Assembly (NCBI GenBank): GCA_028829895.1
Contig: CM054181.1
Location: 35,202,259-35,266,258, forward strand
DNA from: Sinotaia quadrata
Lineage: Eukaryota > Mollusca > Gastropoda > Architaenioglossa > Viviparidae
Reading direction: 5' to 3'
Length of the DNA: 64,000 bases
The position numbers were made by a program, and so were the translations under genes. Below the pieces are notes generated by a model, which did not search any database, was not told the origin of the DNA, and worked only from the letters and a program-made list of their open reading frames with translations. Positions 12,845 through 26,100 of the stretch are shown piece after piece. The stretch's first letter is position 1; each line of letters opens with the position of its first letter.

Positions 12845-13740
12845 ACCTTTGGCCAGCACTTCCATTATAGAAAAACTATCATTAACTTTGGCTAGCACTT
12901 CTTTAGTAGCAAAACTGCCAATACCTTTAGCCATCACTTCTCTAGTAGTAAAAGAACTACCATTACTTTGGCCAGCACTTCTCTAGTAGTAAAAGAACTA
13001 CCATTACTTTGGCCAGCACTTCTCTAGTAGTAAAAGAACTACCATTACTTTGGCCAGCACTTCTCTAGTAGTAAAAGAACTGCCATTACTTTGGCCAGCA
13101 CTTCTCTAGTAGTAAAAGAACTGCCATTACTTTGGCCAGCACTTCTCTAGTAGTAAAAGAACTGCCATTACTTTGGCTAGCACTTCTCTAGTAGTAAAAG
13201 AACTGCCATTAACTTTGGCCAGCACTTCTCTAGTAGAAAAACCTGCCATCAACTCTCGCCAGCATTTCTCTGTAGTGGAAAAAATTATCATTAACTATGG
13301 CCAGCACTTTAGTAAAAAAAACAAACTACTGTTACAGTTAGTCAGCACTCCTTTATTAAAAAAACTACTAGAGCTTTGGTGAGCACTTGTAGGAAAAACT
13401 ACCATTACCTTTGGCCATCACTCCTTTCTTCTGTTATCTTTGGCCAGTGCTTCTCTAGTAAAATAAAACAAAAACTTCTGTTATCTTTGGCCAGCACTTC
13501 TCTAGTAAAATAAAACAAAAACTTCTGTTATCTTTGGCCAGCACTTCTCTAGTAAAATAAAACAAAAACTTCTGTTATCTTTGGCCAGCACTTCTCTAGT
13601 AAAATAAAACTAAAAGCTCCTGTTATCTTTGGCCAGCAATTCTCTTGGGGGAAAAAACAACTAAAAACTTCTGTTACATTTGGCCAGCATTTAATTACCA
13701 TTACCTTTGGCTAGCAGTTCTCTAGTAAAAATTCTGCTAG
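12845..13740. repeat. Minisatellite family in two phases, about 42 bp and 47 bp units
   Basis: All units share TTTGGCCAGCACTTCTCTAG. In 12845-13400 the spacer is AGTAAAAGAACTGCCATTA-like. From about 13430 it changes to an AAAATAAAACAAAAACTTCTG-like spacer and the period lengthens. Ends of both blocks are diverged and the centres homogeneous. Confidence 0.9.
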
Positions 13741-13744
13741 CTTG

Positions 13745-15180
13745 CGTATGAATGGCATATATATATATTTGGACAACAGTTCTGATTTGTTATCATTTAG
13801 TCTGGTTTTGATGTACATTTGACCAGTAGCTTTTTAGTATGAAAAATACCTTGTAGTTTGAGTCTAATAGACATTGGTACATTTCACCAACAGTTTCGTT
13901 TCTGATATGCTTTTGGTCAAATTAACAATCTCAAATAGTATAAGCTACCATTCAGTCTGGTGTTCTAATAATTTTAACAATGTGATGATTTTAATGCCAT
14001 CACCAAATTAGAGAGTACACACAATAGAATGTGGTTAAGTGTATTTTTTGCAAAATCTTTTATCAGGAAATAGAAAGAAATTTTGAAGATTTGTATTATT
14101 TTCAGTTTTTAGAAATAACAAATTAACGCACTTCTGTTAATATAGTGTTCTTTTTAGTATAATACTCATTTTTATTCGAATTATATAGATTATTCAGCTG
14201 TCAATCCACACTGTAAACTGATTGTACAATTAAGATATAATGTTTACTAAACTACAAGCTATGTTAAACTGAAATACCAACACCTAATTATTTTGTTTTT
14301 AAATAAAATAATTTGAACTAAGATACAATAATTGTCGTTCTGTCTCTACTTTCAGATCTTATTTTTTACAATTGTTCCTGATTTTAGACCTCTTAATTCT
14401 TTGAACGAGAATAAGTTCATTTTATCTTCTTGCAATCCTTGGTTGTGTTCCTTTGTGATGGGTTTTATGTTTCTCTAATAAATGATTTATAAATTATAGT
14501 ATAATACAGTGTATTATTTTTTACTTGTTACTGTTGATTTTAAGAAATATATTTGTACTGTATTAATTAACTGTCTTTCGTTGGTAGCAAAAAAATGCTG
14601 TTTTTACATAATATTCTAGTAGCTGGCCTCATTTCTTTCCGTCTGTTGTTAAATCGCACAGTGACATCCATTTCATAGTAGCTTTTGCTGATACCCTCTT
14701 CCTTGCTTTTGTTAATGTAGGACATTCAATGTGTCTGTTTGTACAAACTAGTTTACTGAAAATAATAATAATTATTATTGTTAATTTAAATGTTATTGAT
14801 TGAAATGCATGTTAGCAGTTGGATTATGATCAAAGCTAAAGTTGATTGGTTAATAAGAATAACTAATTGATAATTCATGGTTAACAATAAATATGTTTTC
14901 TCTAATATTGTTAGAGAAAAAATAATCAAAAATAATAAAAAATGATTGTGTCGAGTTGTCTGTGTGAATTACTCATTGTGAATACTCAATTTTGATTAAG
15001 ATTTTACTTACTTGATATTACTCTTCATGTTTTTGTTATATAATGAAAATGAAAATGAAAATAAATGTTTGTTGACTAATTTGTCTGATTTGCAAATAAT
15101 TCGTTCTCACCGAAGATCCTAAATCTGTTTGCACAGTCAGCAACTGCTTTCTGGAAGGGAATGCTGTATTGGTATGGTTT
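13745..15180. other. Unique AT-rich intergenic DNA
   Basis: No open frame, splice pair or repeat that I can support. Confidence 0.5.
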
Positions 15181-15189
15181 TGTTTACAA

Positions 15190-15545
15190 TTTTTAAAATT
15201 CTGTATCATAAGAAATTATTTGAATTTTATGCTGCCATTGAGTTATTTTAATTCTGTGTTAATAATGAGTTATTTTTTTTAATTCTGTATTGTATGAGTT
15301 ATTTTAATTCTATATTGATATAGATGGATTTTATTTCTTTATTGTTACTGAGTCATTTTAATTTTGTATTGTTATTGAGTTATTTTATTTCTGCATTGAT
15401 ATTGAGTTATTTTATCTGTATTTATATTTAGTTAATTTCATTCTACACTGACACCGAGTCATTTTACTTCTATATTCACACTGAATTATTTTAATTGTGT
15501 GTTGATATGGAGTTATTTTAATTTTGTTTTGAGCTAGTCTTTTGA
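15190..15545. repeat. Degenerate minisatellite, about 30 bp units
   Basis: Diverged copies of a unit like GAGTTATTTTAATTCTGTAT. Confidence 0.75.
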
Positions 15546-16599
15546 ATTACAGATGGCTATATTTTAATTGTGTTGACCTGTTTATGTTTAAGAAATCCCT
15601 GAGATCATAATTTACTTATAAGAAATCCAAACAAGATTATTCAAGAACTTGTAGAAAGTTCAGTGTTTAAAAAATAAAATGAATCTCTTGTAAATTACTG
15701 ACTTTTATGAGTAATTCTGCCCTCTATATCAAACGAATATATTCTTTTTAAGAGAGTTTGTTTTTGTTAATATAAAATAACATTACATGTATTTATTTAT
15801 TTGTTAAATCACCTAGATCAAGGCAGATGTGGCATTAATATTAAAGCATAATCTCTGATTATCACTTGTATTCATAGAATGGAACAAGAGAGAAAATATA
15901 AAATAAACTTACGCAGAAATATTTAGAACAATGTCATATCTGCATCCCCAAATCAGATGATTCAACTAGCTTAGCTTTGATTATGATTTTGATGGAGTTA
16001 TCTTTTAGTTAAATAGAAGAACTTCTATTAAAATAATATATAGTAATGTCTCTCAGCTTCACAATGAGTCAGTTGCTTGGGTTTTTTGTTAGTTTTTATA
16101 GTTGTTGGAGTTATTATTTTGGGATAAAAATATTTTTGACTGATTATATCATCAGGTAATGCTTGCCTAAATATAGCTATGTATTGCTTTCATAGTGGTA
16201 CATAATCTTTATTGCTTTTACAGTGGTATGTAATCTATTTTCTCTATTTTTTCCTACATACATGCAAATCTGAGCAGATCAAGAAAGTAACATTGATCAG
16301 TAGTCAAGAAATGTCCACATCAGACTTGGATCAGTTACTAATCAAATTTCTAAAATTTCTTTAGAAGTATTCAACCTGCTGTAAGAAACTAGAAAGAATA
16401 CTGTTGTCAGTACCATAGATTTTTTTCGTTTTATCAGTTACCTGAGTGTCATTTCCATCAGGATTTATACATACACAGACAGTTCTTTCAAATAGTTTTA
16501 CATGAATTGTTTTGGGGGTAAATAGTATAATATTGCTAATGGAGATCATAAAAATATACGAAAAGTATGATTTAGTCAATCTGCCCTTAGAGTACAAAT

Positions 16600-17050
16600 A
16601 GTCATCTGGTTAAATTTAAACCTGTATTATGTCCCCTGTTTTTCTTTTTGTCAGTCTCAATTCGTAAATACATATAATCAGTCATCTGGTTAAATTTAAA
16701 CCTGTATTATGTCCTGTTTTTCTTTTTGTCAGTCTCAATTCGTAAATACATGTAATCAGTCATCTGGTTAAATTTGTGATGTTCTGTTTTTCTTTGATTG
16801 TCCAGTCACCTAGTAAAATTTAAATCCTCTTATGTCCTCTTTTCTTTATGAGCCAGCTACAATCTGTAGGGTAATATAGTCATATGGTTAAATTTAAATC
16901 TGTATGATGTCCTGCTTTTATTGAGGAGTCAATCTATAGAGTAAAATAGTTGGCTGGCTAAGATTAAACCTTGATTATAGTATTGTTATTAGCTGTGAGT
17001 CAACCCTGTCTGTAGAGTAAGGAAATTAAGAGTAAGCTAAATTTAAACCT
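16600..17050. repeat. Minisatellite, about 60-80 bp units
   Basis: Two near-identical units containing AGTCATCTGGTTAAATTTAA and TCAGTCTCAATTCGTAAATA, then four diverged ones. Confidence 0.85.
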
Positions 17051-17744
17051 GAAATGATGACAACTACAAAGATCATCCAATATTTTACTGAAATATCAGT
17101 TGAAAAAGGACCAAAATTATTGAGCAAGCCAAAGTACACTATCTTTCATTCTTGGTCAAAGCAGTACTTTTGTTAAAACCTGCTTATAGGATTTGGATTT
17201 GTGGGCTTGAGTATTGATACAAATAGTAATAATAAAAACATTTAAAACTATTTATTAAGAAAAGTTTTGAAATATGAATATGGAAATAGATGTATTTTGG
17301 TGTTTGTGTGTATGCTAGTCACGATAAAATATTTTATGTGATAACAGTAATTTTAATTTTTATCTCAAGTTTATGTCAAACTAATAAAATAAAATGCTTG
17401 ATATGTAAATTCAACTTATCAAAAGTTGATAACACTATAAAAATATTTTTAAAATTTTTATATAAAGCATACTTTTTACTTGCTTTGTTTAGATCATGAA
17501 GCTTTGAATTTGGTATTTTAAAAAAATAATTATCCTTATAATCTGGAAAGTTATCATCAGAATCTGATTCATTTGACAAAGAATTCTTTAAGTTACCTAA
17601 AATTATCTATCATTTAAATATTGCAATAATATTGATGGAAATTTTATTTCAGAACAAAGTAAGACCATTCTATTTTTAAAAAAAAAACTGCATATGCTTT
17701 GTCATTGTTAAAAGAAGTAATTGTAAAAATAAATGCTTTTTATT

Positions 17745-18045
17745 TTCCAAAATGGTATGTAAACTGTCTGTGTGTTGACTTCTAAAATATTATGTAAACT
17801 TTGTGTTGACTTTTGTGTTCCAAAATGTTATGTAAATTGTGTTGACTTTGACAAACCTGTTTGTGTGTTGACTTTGGTATTCCAAAATGTTATGTAAACT
17901 ATTTGTACATTGACCCGGTGTTTCAAAATATTATGTAAACAGTTTGTATGTTGACCGGTGCTCCAAAATGTAATGTAAACTGTTTGCTTGTTGACTTTGT
18001 TGTTCCAATGGCTGTGTTGACTTTGTGTTCAGTATTTTACTACCT
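17745..18045. repeat. Minisatellite, about 45-60 bp units
   Basis: Six or seven diverged units containing CCAAAATGTTATGTAAACTG and GTGTTGACTTT. Confidence 0.85.
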
Positions 18046-18049
18046 GTTA

Positions 18050-19255
18050 AGGTGTCAAAACTTAGATCACTTGCAATGAAATCTCAGTTACAATAAAGGT
18101 TATGAGACTTTATGTTTTTTTGTTTGTATGTTTCTTTCAATGTAGTATTTCAAAAAAAAAGAAAAGTGCAATATGATCGGTTATGTTTTGTCAATGTCAA
18201 ATTAAGAGAAAAATATAATGAGAAAAATGAAGTTTGTCAAATTTGTACTAGAAAATTAACCCAGCAATTTTAATGCTTGAAAGAGCTCTGTAAGACAACA
18301 CAAGACAAAAGAAATAATTTTGTAATCTCATCAATAAACCCTTGCCAAAGTGTAGCTATCTCATTTTTTTAATTGCTTACAACTTTGAAAGACAAAGAAA
18401 TATATTAAAATAGTAAGAAGTGCACTTCTTAAATGTTAAATACACAATATTTATTTCTTCCAAGCTATTTTAATTATTCTTTCATACCATAAATGTATAC
18501 TTAAAATAATATTGCAAATTAAAAATATACAATTTATAAGAACTTATATGAATACATTACTATATTAGTGTATTATGAATATAAATTGGATTTTTAAAAA
18601 CACAAAATCATGTGAAGTTTTCCAATACAAATATTTTTATTTGAAACTACACTTAAACGTAGAAATTATTTTATAAGAAGTAAATTAAATTTACAGCTTA
18701 GTGTAGAAGTGGGAAAAAATGTCATGAGGTTACAAGATCTTAACTGCTATGGACACACTTGCTTTACAAAAGAAAAGAATGTTATGAAGTTACACGATGT
18801 TGATTGCTATGGACACACTCATCTCTATATTTTTTAACGTTTGTCCACTATAAAACCTAAGAATTTTCATTTTAAATCCACATAATATATATCAATTGAT
18901 TCATCTTGTAGACAGTTTTAAATATTCAAGCACTGTTTATTTTTTTGTGCTTAATTTAATGAACTTTAAATTATGTATTTGAGGGTTATCAAGCAGGGAT
19001 GTGTACTGAAAGCATAGCAGTCTTGAATTCTTCTAAATATTTTGCTTAATGTCGGATAGTTGACTAAAATAAATTTATCAGTTAAGTTTCTGTTAGGATT
19101 ACGTATGAAATTTGACTTTCTATTTTAGCAAGCCATTAATGTAGTGAATGAACTGGCACTTAACAGTGATAATATTATGGAAGTGATTAACGATATACTC
19201 TGCGAGTATGCAACGTGCAAAATCTTTCTTTTCCCCTCAGTCTTAATTAATTTTT
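18050..19255. other. Unique AT-rich DNA between the two genes
   Basis: A short duplicated sentence occurs near 18720-18830 (GCTATGGACACACT twice). Otherwise nothing is recognised. Confidence 0.5.
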
Positions 19256-19263
19256 TTACAAAA

Positions 19264-19378
19264 TTAGCAAAGCTCCCATGAAGAACTCTTAACACATTTA
19301 AAATGCACAATGCAGAAATCTGAAAGCTCCCATGAAGAACTCTTAACACATTTAAAATGCACAATGCAGAAATCTGAT
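19264..19378. repeat. Tandem duplication, two copies of about 56 bp
   Basis: Two essentially identical copies of a block beginning AAAGCTCCCATGAAGAACTC lie next to each other. This may be within the CCDC83 3'UTR on the minus strand. Confidence 0.9.
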
Positions 19379-19611
19379 TTATTTTTTTTACCTACCTAAC
19401 AACTGTTTATTTATGCAATACAAAGTTCCAACAATATATCTGAAGATGCAGACTCTTAGTAGCTCAGAGTTTGCAGCTATACTAATTTTGTAATTAACAG
19501 ATTTTAAAAAAATCAATGCAGATTTAAAACTGTTAGAGTCAGTACATGACATGCAATACCAAAATAGATTATAAAGACCCATAATATTTCTGGAAATATA
19601 ATGATAATGCA

Positions 19612-19758
19612 AAACAAACAGCCAAGTCAGGAAGTAAAGTGAATGGAGGACTTTAACAGCCAAGTCAGGAAGTAAAGTGAATGGAGGACTTTAACAGCCA
19701 AGTCAGGAAGTAAAGTGAATGGAGGACTTTAACAGCCAAGTCAGGAAGTAAAGTGTAT
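19612..19758. repeat. Minisatellite, about 39 bp units, four copies
   Basis: Near-perfect copies of a unit containing AACAGCCAAGTCAGGAAGTA. It lies 235 bp beyond the CCDC83 stop codon and is probably transcribed as 3'UTR. Confidence 0.95.
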
Positions 19759-19992
19759 TACTTAACACCAATGTGAATTAACTATTATTGGACTGTACTA
19801 TATACATACAAAATAACTGCAAATACATGTTTCATACTGATGGTAAAGAAACTTATTTCAGAGGAAGACAATTTAAACTCAGTGCTCATACAAACGTGTG
19901 CCACTGAAATATGAGTATTCCTGTGGAATGATGGACTGCTGTAGAATGGTCTGATTAATTGGTCCAATAGCAACATATATCACTAAATATGA

Positions 19993-20172
19993 TTACTGCG
20001 ATTGCGGAGTGAGGGCCCTTTTTAGCATGGGCTGAGTGACTGGCCAAACATCGGGGTTGTAGTATTGTGCAGTCACATCTGCAGAACAGGCACGTGCTTG
20101 AGAATGCAGCTCTATTTGGGTTCCAGCAACACTTAGTAACTTGAGCTCCACAGGGCCCAAATCTAAGTAGTC
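19993..20172 (-). CDS. CCDC83: CCDC83 exon 11 with stop codon
   Basis: Acceptor TTTTGTTCACAG, then 59 codons and TAA at 19995-19993. It encodes DYLDLGPVELKLLSVAGTQI and ends LKRALTPQSQ. The start aligns with the conserved vertebrate C-terminal DYVNLGPLGVKLMSV. The 3'UTR continues below 19993; a TTTATT (AATAAA on the minus strand) near 19378-19384 is one possible poly(A) signal. Confidence 0.9.
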   Translation of the reverse strand, partial: DYLDLGPVELKLLSVAGTQIELHSQARACSADVTAQYYNPDVWPVTQPMLKRALTPQSQ

Positions 20173-23100
20173 CTGTGAACAAAATATTGACAAACAGTTA
20201 TTAAGTATCCACAATTCATTAGTTTCTTAATGTAATTGCTGACTACTTAAAACTATGTTAATGCTGTCAGTCCATCTGTCTATGAACAAATTACAAAATT
20301 AATCATTAAAAAAAATATATAACTGGTGGAAATCCAAGAGCAATTAATTTAATTGTTAATAAAATGTAAGATAATTAATCATAAATGATAATTATTTCTT
20401 GATATAATTACTTTTATATGAATATTTTACAATTAATTTACACATATCAACAGCCAAAATAATAGTAAGATGAAGAGGTGGGATTGCTATGACAACTATT
20501 ACAATTAGTATCAATAATATAAAATTACAGAGTAAGAGGTGGGATTATCATGACAACTGCAATAACATGGCAGAATTACAGTTAGAGGTGGGATTGTCAA
20601 CAAAACTGCTATGGGCATGGTACAATTACAGAGGTGAGATTGCCAAAACGATTACTATGGATATGATAGTGTGAGAGTAAGAGGTGGGATTGCAATGGCC
20701 AGTTATAAACAGGTAACTTTTGCAACAGTAGGTGGAATTACCATGACAACTATAATAAACATGACAATTGGAGTAATAAGTGGGATTAAAATGATAACTG
20801 TTATGACATGGCAATTTGAAAATCAGAATAGGGATTCCATGACAACTGCTGTGGACATTGTAATGCCATGACAACTGCTATGGACACTGTAATGCCATGC
20901 CAACTGCTATGGACATTGTAATGCCAACTGCTATGGACACTGTAATGCCATGACAACTGCTATGGACATTGTAATGCCATGACAACTGCTATGGACATTG
21001 TAATGCCAACTGCTATGGACACTGTAATACCATGCCAACTGCTATGGACAATGTAATGCCATGACAACTGCTATGGACACTGTAATGCCATGACAACTGC
21101 TATGGACATTGTAATGCCAACTGCTATGGACACTGTAATGCCATGCCAACTGCTATGGACAATGTAATGCCATGCCAACTGCTATGGACATTGTAATGCC
21201 ATGACAACTGCTATGGACATTGTAATGCCAACTGCTATGGACACTGTAATACCATGCCAACTGCTATGGACAATGTAATGCCATGACAACTACTATGGAC
21301 ACTGTAATGCCATGACAACTGCTATGGACATTGTAATGTATGTGTAAGAGGCATATTCACCATAATAATTACTAGTAAGTATCCTTGCTTTTATTATTAA
21401 CTGTTGAAAACTTGTTTCCAATACTAGTAAGTCTCCTAGTGACTGAAGTAATTATAAGCTATTATAAACTCTTTATCAATACTAGTTAGTCTCCTAGTGA
21501 CTGTAGTAATTATAAGCTATTAATATTATCAATATTAGTAAGTCTCCTAGTGATGAAGTAATTATAACCTATTATAAACTCTTTTCCAATACTAGTTTCC
21601 TAGTGACTGAAGTAATTATAAGCTATTATAAACTTGATTCCAATACTAGTAAGTCAAAATCTCCTAAAACTGAAGTTATTATAAACTTTACATCATTTGT
21701 AAATATCCTAGTGATTGAAGTAATTATCAACTAATATATTTTTTATCATATTTCTAATAAATCTTCTAGTGACTGTTATAAACTATTATACAATTTTCAG
21801 TAGTTGGAAGTCTACTACATTACCATATAAATTATGTGCAAGACATATTATTTTCTTTTTTATAATTGTTCTTATCAGTGATGTTAAAATATTTGATTGC
21901 TACATAAAACTGTTATACATACATGCATCTGACTTAAATATTATAAATATGATTAATGTAAATGTTCAATGATTTAATTTTTAAATTGCAATAGTATGTT
22001 CGCAATAGAAAATTTAAAACAGGTGATGAAATTCTTGGCTGATAAAGCTGGAAATGAAATTAAAATGAACTGTTTCCACGATTTAATTTTGTCCTATGGG
22101 ATGTCAAAATATTTCCTATAAACATATTGTGCTAAAGCAAGACCACTTAAGTAGAAACTTGCAGAGGGACACACTGTCTAGTCCAGTTCCATTTCTGGAA
22201 GTATTGCTACTGCTATCCAGCAATTTGTGAAGCTGAATCTATCCCTTAGCCTTTCATAGCCTATGTCCACTGAGAGGGCAGAAGAAGGGGTGTTTGCATC
22301 TGTGGAGTCTACCTTATCTGGACTGTGGTATAATGTAATGGATGTCATTATGAGTGGTGTGAGTGTATATTATGGATGTCACAGTGAGAGGTGCGAGTGT
22401 GTACTATGTTATGGATGTCACTGTGAGTGGTGTGAGTGCATGTTATGAATGTTACCATTAGTGGTGTGAGTGTATACTATGTTATGGATGTCACTGTGAG
22501 TGGTGTGAGTGCATGTTATGAATGTTACCATTAGTGGTGTGAGTGAATACTATATTATGGATGTCACAATGAGTGGTGTGAGTGTATACTATATTACAGA
22601 TGTCTCTATGAGTGGTGTGATGCATGTTATGAATATAACCTGAGTGGTGTGAGTATATACTCTGTTATGGATGTCACTGTGAGTGATGTAAGCACAACTG
22701 TATCATGGATGACATCATGAATGGTATGAGTGTAAAATATCTTATGGATGTCATTGTGAGTGGTGTGAGTGTCTACTATGTTATGGATATCACTGTGAGT
22801 GATGTAAGCACAACTGTATCATGGATGACATCATGAATGGTATGAGTGTAAAATATCTTATGGATGTCATTGTGAGTGGTGTGAGTGTCTACTATGTCAT
22901 GGATATTACTGTGAGTGATGTGAATACACACTATATTATGGATGTCATTGTGAGTGGTGGGAGTGTATACTATATTATGGATATCACTGAGTGGTGTGAG
23001 TGTATGTTACGATTGTAACCACAAGTGGTGTGAGTATATACTATCTTATGGATGTCACTGTGAGTGGAGTAAACACATACTGTGTTATGGATGGCACCAA

Positions 23101-26100
23101 GAATAGTGTGAGTATATACTGTGTCTGAATGTCACCAGGTGTAGTGAGTGTATACTATGTTGTGCATGCTATCATGAGTGGTGTAAGTGAATACTATGTA
23201 ATGGATATCACTATGAGTGGTGTTAGCAGATGTTATGAATGTGAACATAAGTGGAGTGAGTGTAATTTATGTTATGGATGTCACCATGAGTGGCCGAGTG
23301 TATACTACATCAATGTGTATAATAATTCATGATGCAAGTGATAAATGTGTCTTAGCATATTTTAAATGACATTCATTGTTGAGACAAACAGATCTCTGAA
23401 CAAATAACCTTTAAGCAAGGTAGTGTTGTCCTATGTTTTGTTCTTTTGAATGAACAACAAATATATGTTAATATATAATTGTTTTTGTTTAATCCCTTGT
23501 GGACATTTTTTGTACTCTGGATTGAACATCTAGTTGATGATGGAAGGTATGTCTGTCCAGAGGAAAACTGATCAAATTAAAAATAACTGAATAGTGCATA
23601 TTGTCTTCTGTTTACAATGGTACTTGTTACGTTTCCAGTATTTATTTATAGACCCTGCCTAGAATAATTAAGGACCTTAAAGATAATTTAATTCCTTCTC
23701 TCGTATCTATGCAGACTGGTTGCTCAACTTATCATTTGACTAATTTAAATGTGCGTCTTGTAGTGCAGACGACAAATTTACAAACTGATAAATTACGAAC
23801 GTTAGCTAGATTGAAGTCGTTAAGTTCCTCTAAATTAATATGCATTCGTTATTGTCATTCAGCTCATCCGCCCCCATTCAATCTAAGATAAATCTATAGG
23901 TCTATTATGCATAAAAATTAACTACGAAGAAGTTTAACAATTAAAATAAGATTTAATAAAGTTTAACAATTTAACAATAATCAAATACGAGCGCGAAAAG
24001 TCTATTTCTTAATTCATGCACCTATGTGCTTAAAGTTTTCAAGAGGAAGGTAGCCAATGTTTCCTTGTGATAATTGAATTCAACTGAGGAATACTCAGCT
24101 GTAAAGTCTGTATTCGCCTGGTTTCTTCAGTCCGTCCCGGTCTATCTCATAGTAGTCACTCTAGCGGAGATGCACGTGGCATACAGGGAAAGGTGTCCTT
24201 TATGTCGCTAGTGAACTTGAGTCTTTAGACCAGCGTACGTCTACCTCAACGTCGCTTACAGTGGCGTGGACTCTCAGAATAAGTGAACTCTCACCAGAAT
24301 TCAAACCAGTTCATACAGGTCTTCGGACGAAGACAACTTGTCCAATTCAAGGATGCGGACAACAAAGCACGGCAAGGTAAGGCAAAGCAAAACCAAGCCC
24401 AAGGAGAAGAAAAAGCCGACCTGGGTAAAGCAAAATGCGTCCCAATATAGTCTCTGCTTAATATGCCCTTACTTAAGCACGTTCCAGTTTAAATGCTCTG
24501 AATTAGAAATTCGACCTCGCGTCGTTTACAATTTAGATTTAGAAAAACGTAATCTTCTCACGCATGTTTCATTTAACAGCATGACGTATGAATCATAAAA
24601 ATAGTTACAACGTTAAATTAATGTTCATACAAAGGGGTAATTCAAACAGCAAAGCGCTTCACAATTTACAATTAAAATTACACGCAATAATTGAATTACA
24701 TGAGAAATTCATGTCGAGCGCAGGCATTCTGGCTCTAGTGAATTAAAAGCAATATAAATTAAAGTTACAATGGAAAAGAGTTACAATAAATTTATATTCC
24801 ATAACTTATAGGTTTTCAGTCATTTCCCTGAACCGTGCTCAAGTATATAGTGGATAATATAATACATAGCACAAATACATACATAGTTAAGATATACAGA
24901 ATACAATCAGATAAAAGATGGTACCTTATGAGAAGTCGAAGTGTATGATTCTCATCTATCTCGTCGGCTGCCGTATGACTCGAGTAGCTAACGTGGGTGT
25001 AGCTAATTGTTTCTCGCAGTGAAGGGACGGAAACGGTTACCGATATTTATAGGAAAGCATAAAGCATATCACGTGACAGATCGCGTGGCATGTAGTTGGT
25101 TCTAGAACCTAGACAATGGGCCTAAAGTTACATAACGTCTTGACCTGTTCTGGAAGCTTCTCAATAGGGGAGAGCTTGAACAAAGGGTTTTCAAATCTCA
25201 ATATTTGAAGTAACCAATCAAGTGGGTCAGCAAGTCATGACATTTTTATCAGACTGTGACACTTGTTTTAAAAGATTTAACTACTTGTCTGCCAGAATAA
25301 CATGAGAAGGAAAGACATTTTGAAAGTTTCCTGTATTAACAATGCATTAAATGAATAATAATAAACTTGCTTGCTGGTATATGTTTTAGAATTATACATA
25401 GAAACATACCTAGTTATTAACCAATGAAAATGTTCTAATATTTGGTTGTTAATAGCATATTAAAAAAAATAACTCATTTCTAATATTTACCTATTAATAA
25501 ATAAAATGTTCTAATTCTATGACTTTAATATTATAAACAATAGCATGAACTCACTTCAAAGTCTTCCTCTTCCAAAGAAATATTTTGAATAATGTCGCTG
25601 GTATTGGCTTCTTCTGAAACACCAAACCAAACAAATTACAATCTTTTAAAACACCAAACCAAATTACATGTACAATCTTCTGAAACACCAAACAAATTAC
25701 AATCTTTTAAAACACCAAACCAAATTACATGTACAATCTTCTGAAACACCAAACAAATTACAATCTTTTAAAACACCAAACCAAATTACATGTACAATCT
25801 TCTGAAACACCAAACAAATTACAATCTTTTAAAACACCAAACCAAATTACAAGTACAGTCTTCTGAAACACCAATCAAATTACAATCTTCTGAAACACCG
25901 AACCAAACCAAATTACAATCTTCTGAAACACCAAACCAAACCAAATTACAATCTTCTGAAACACCAAACAAATTACAATCTTCTGAAACACCAAACAAAT
26001 TACAATCTTCTGATACACCAATCAAATTACAATCTTCTGAAACACCAAACCAAATTACAATCTTCTGAAACACCAAACAAATTAAAATCTTCTACAAACC

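Noticed and set aside
25790..26076. Repetitive SSETPNQTKLQ-type frame and its antisense
   Set aside because: This is the acceptor-derived array; units vary in length and break the frame.
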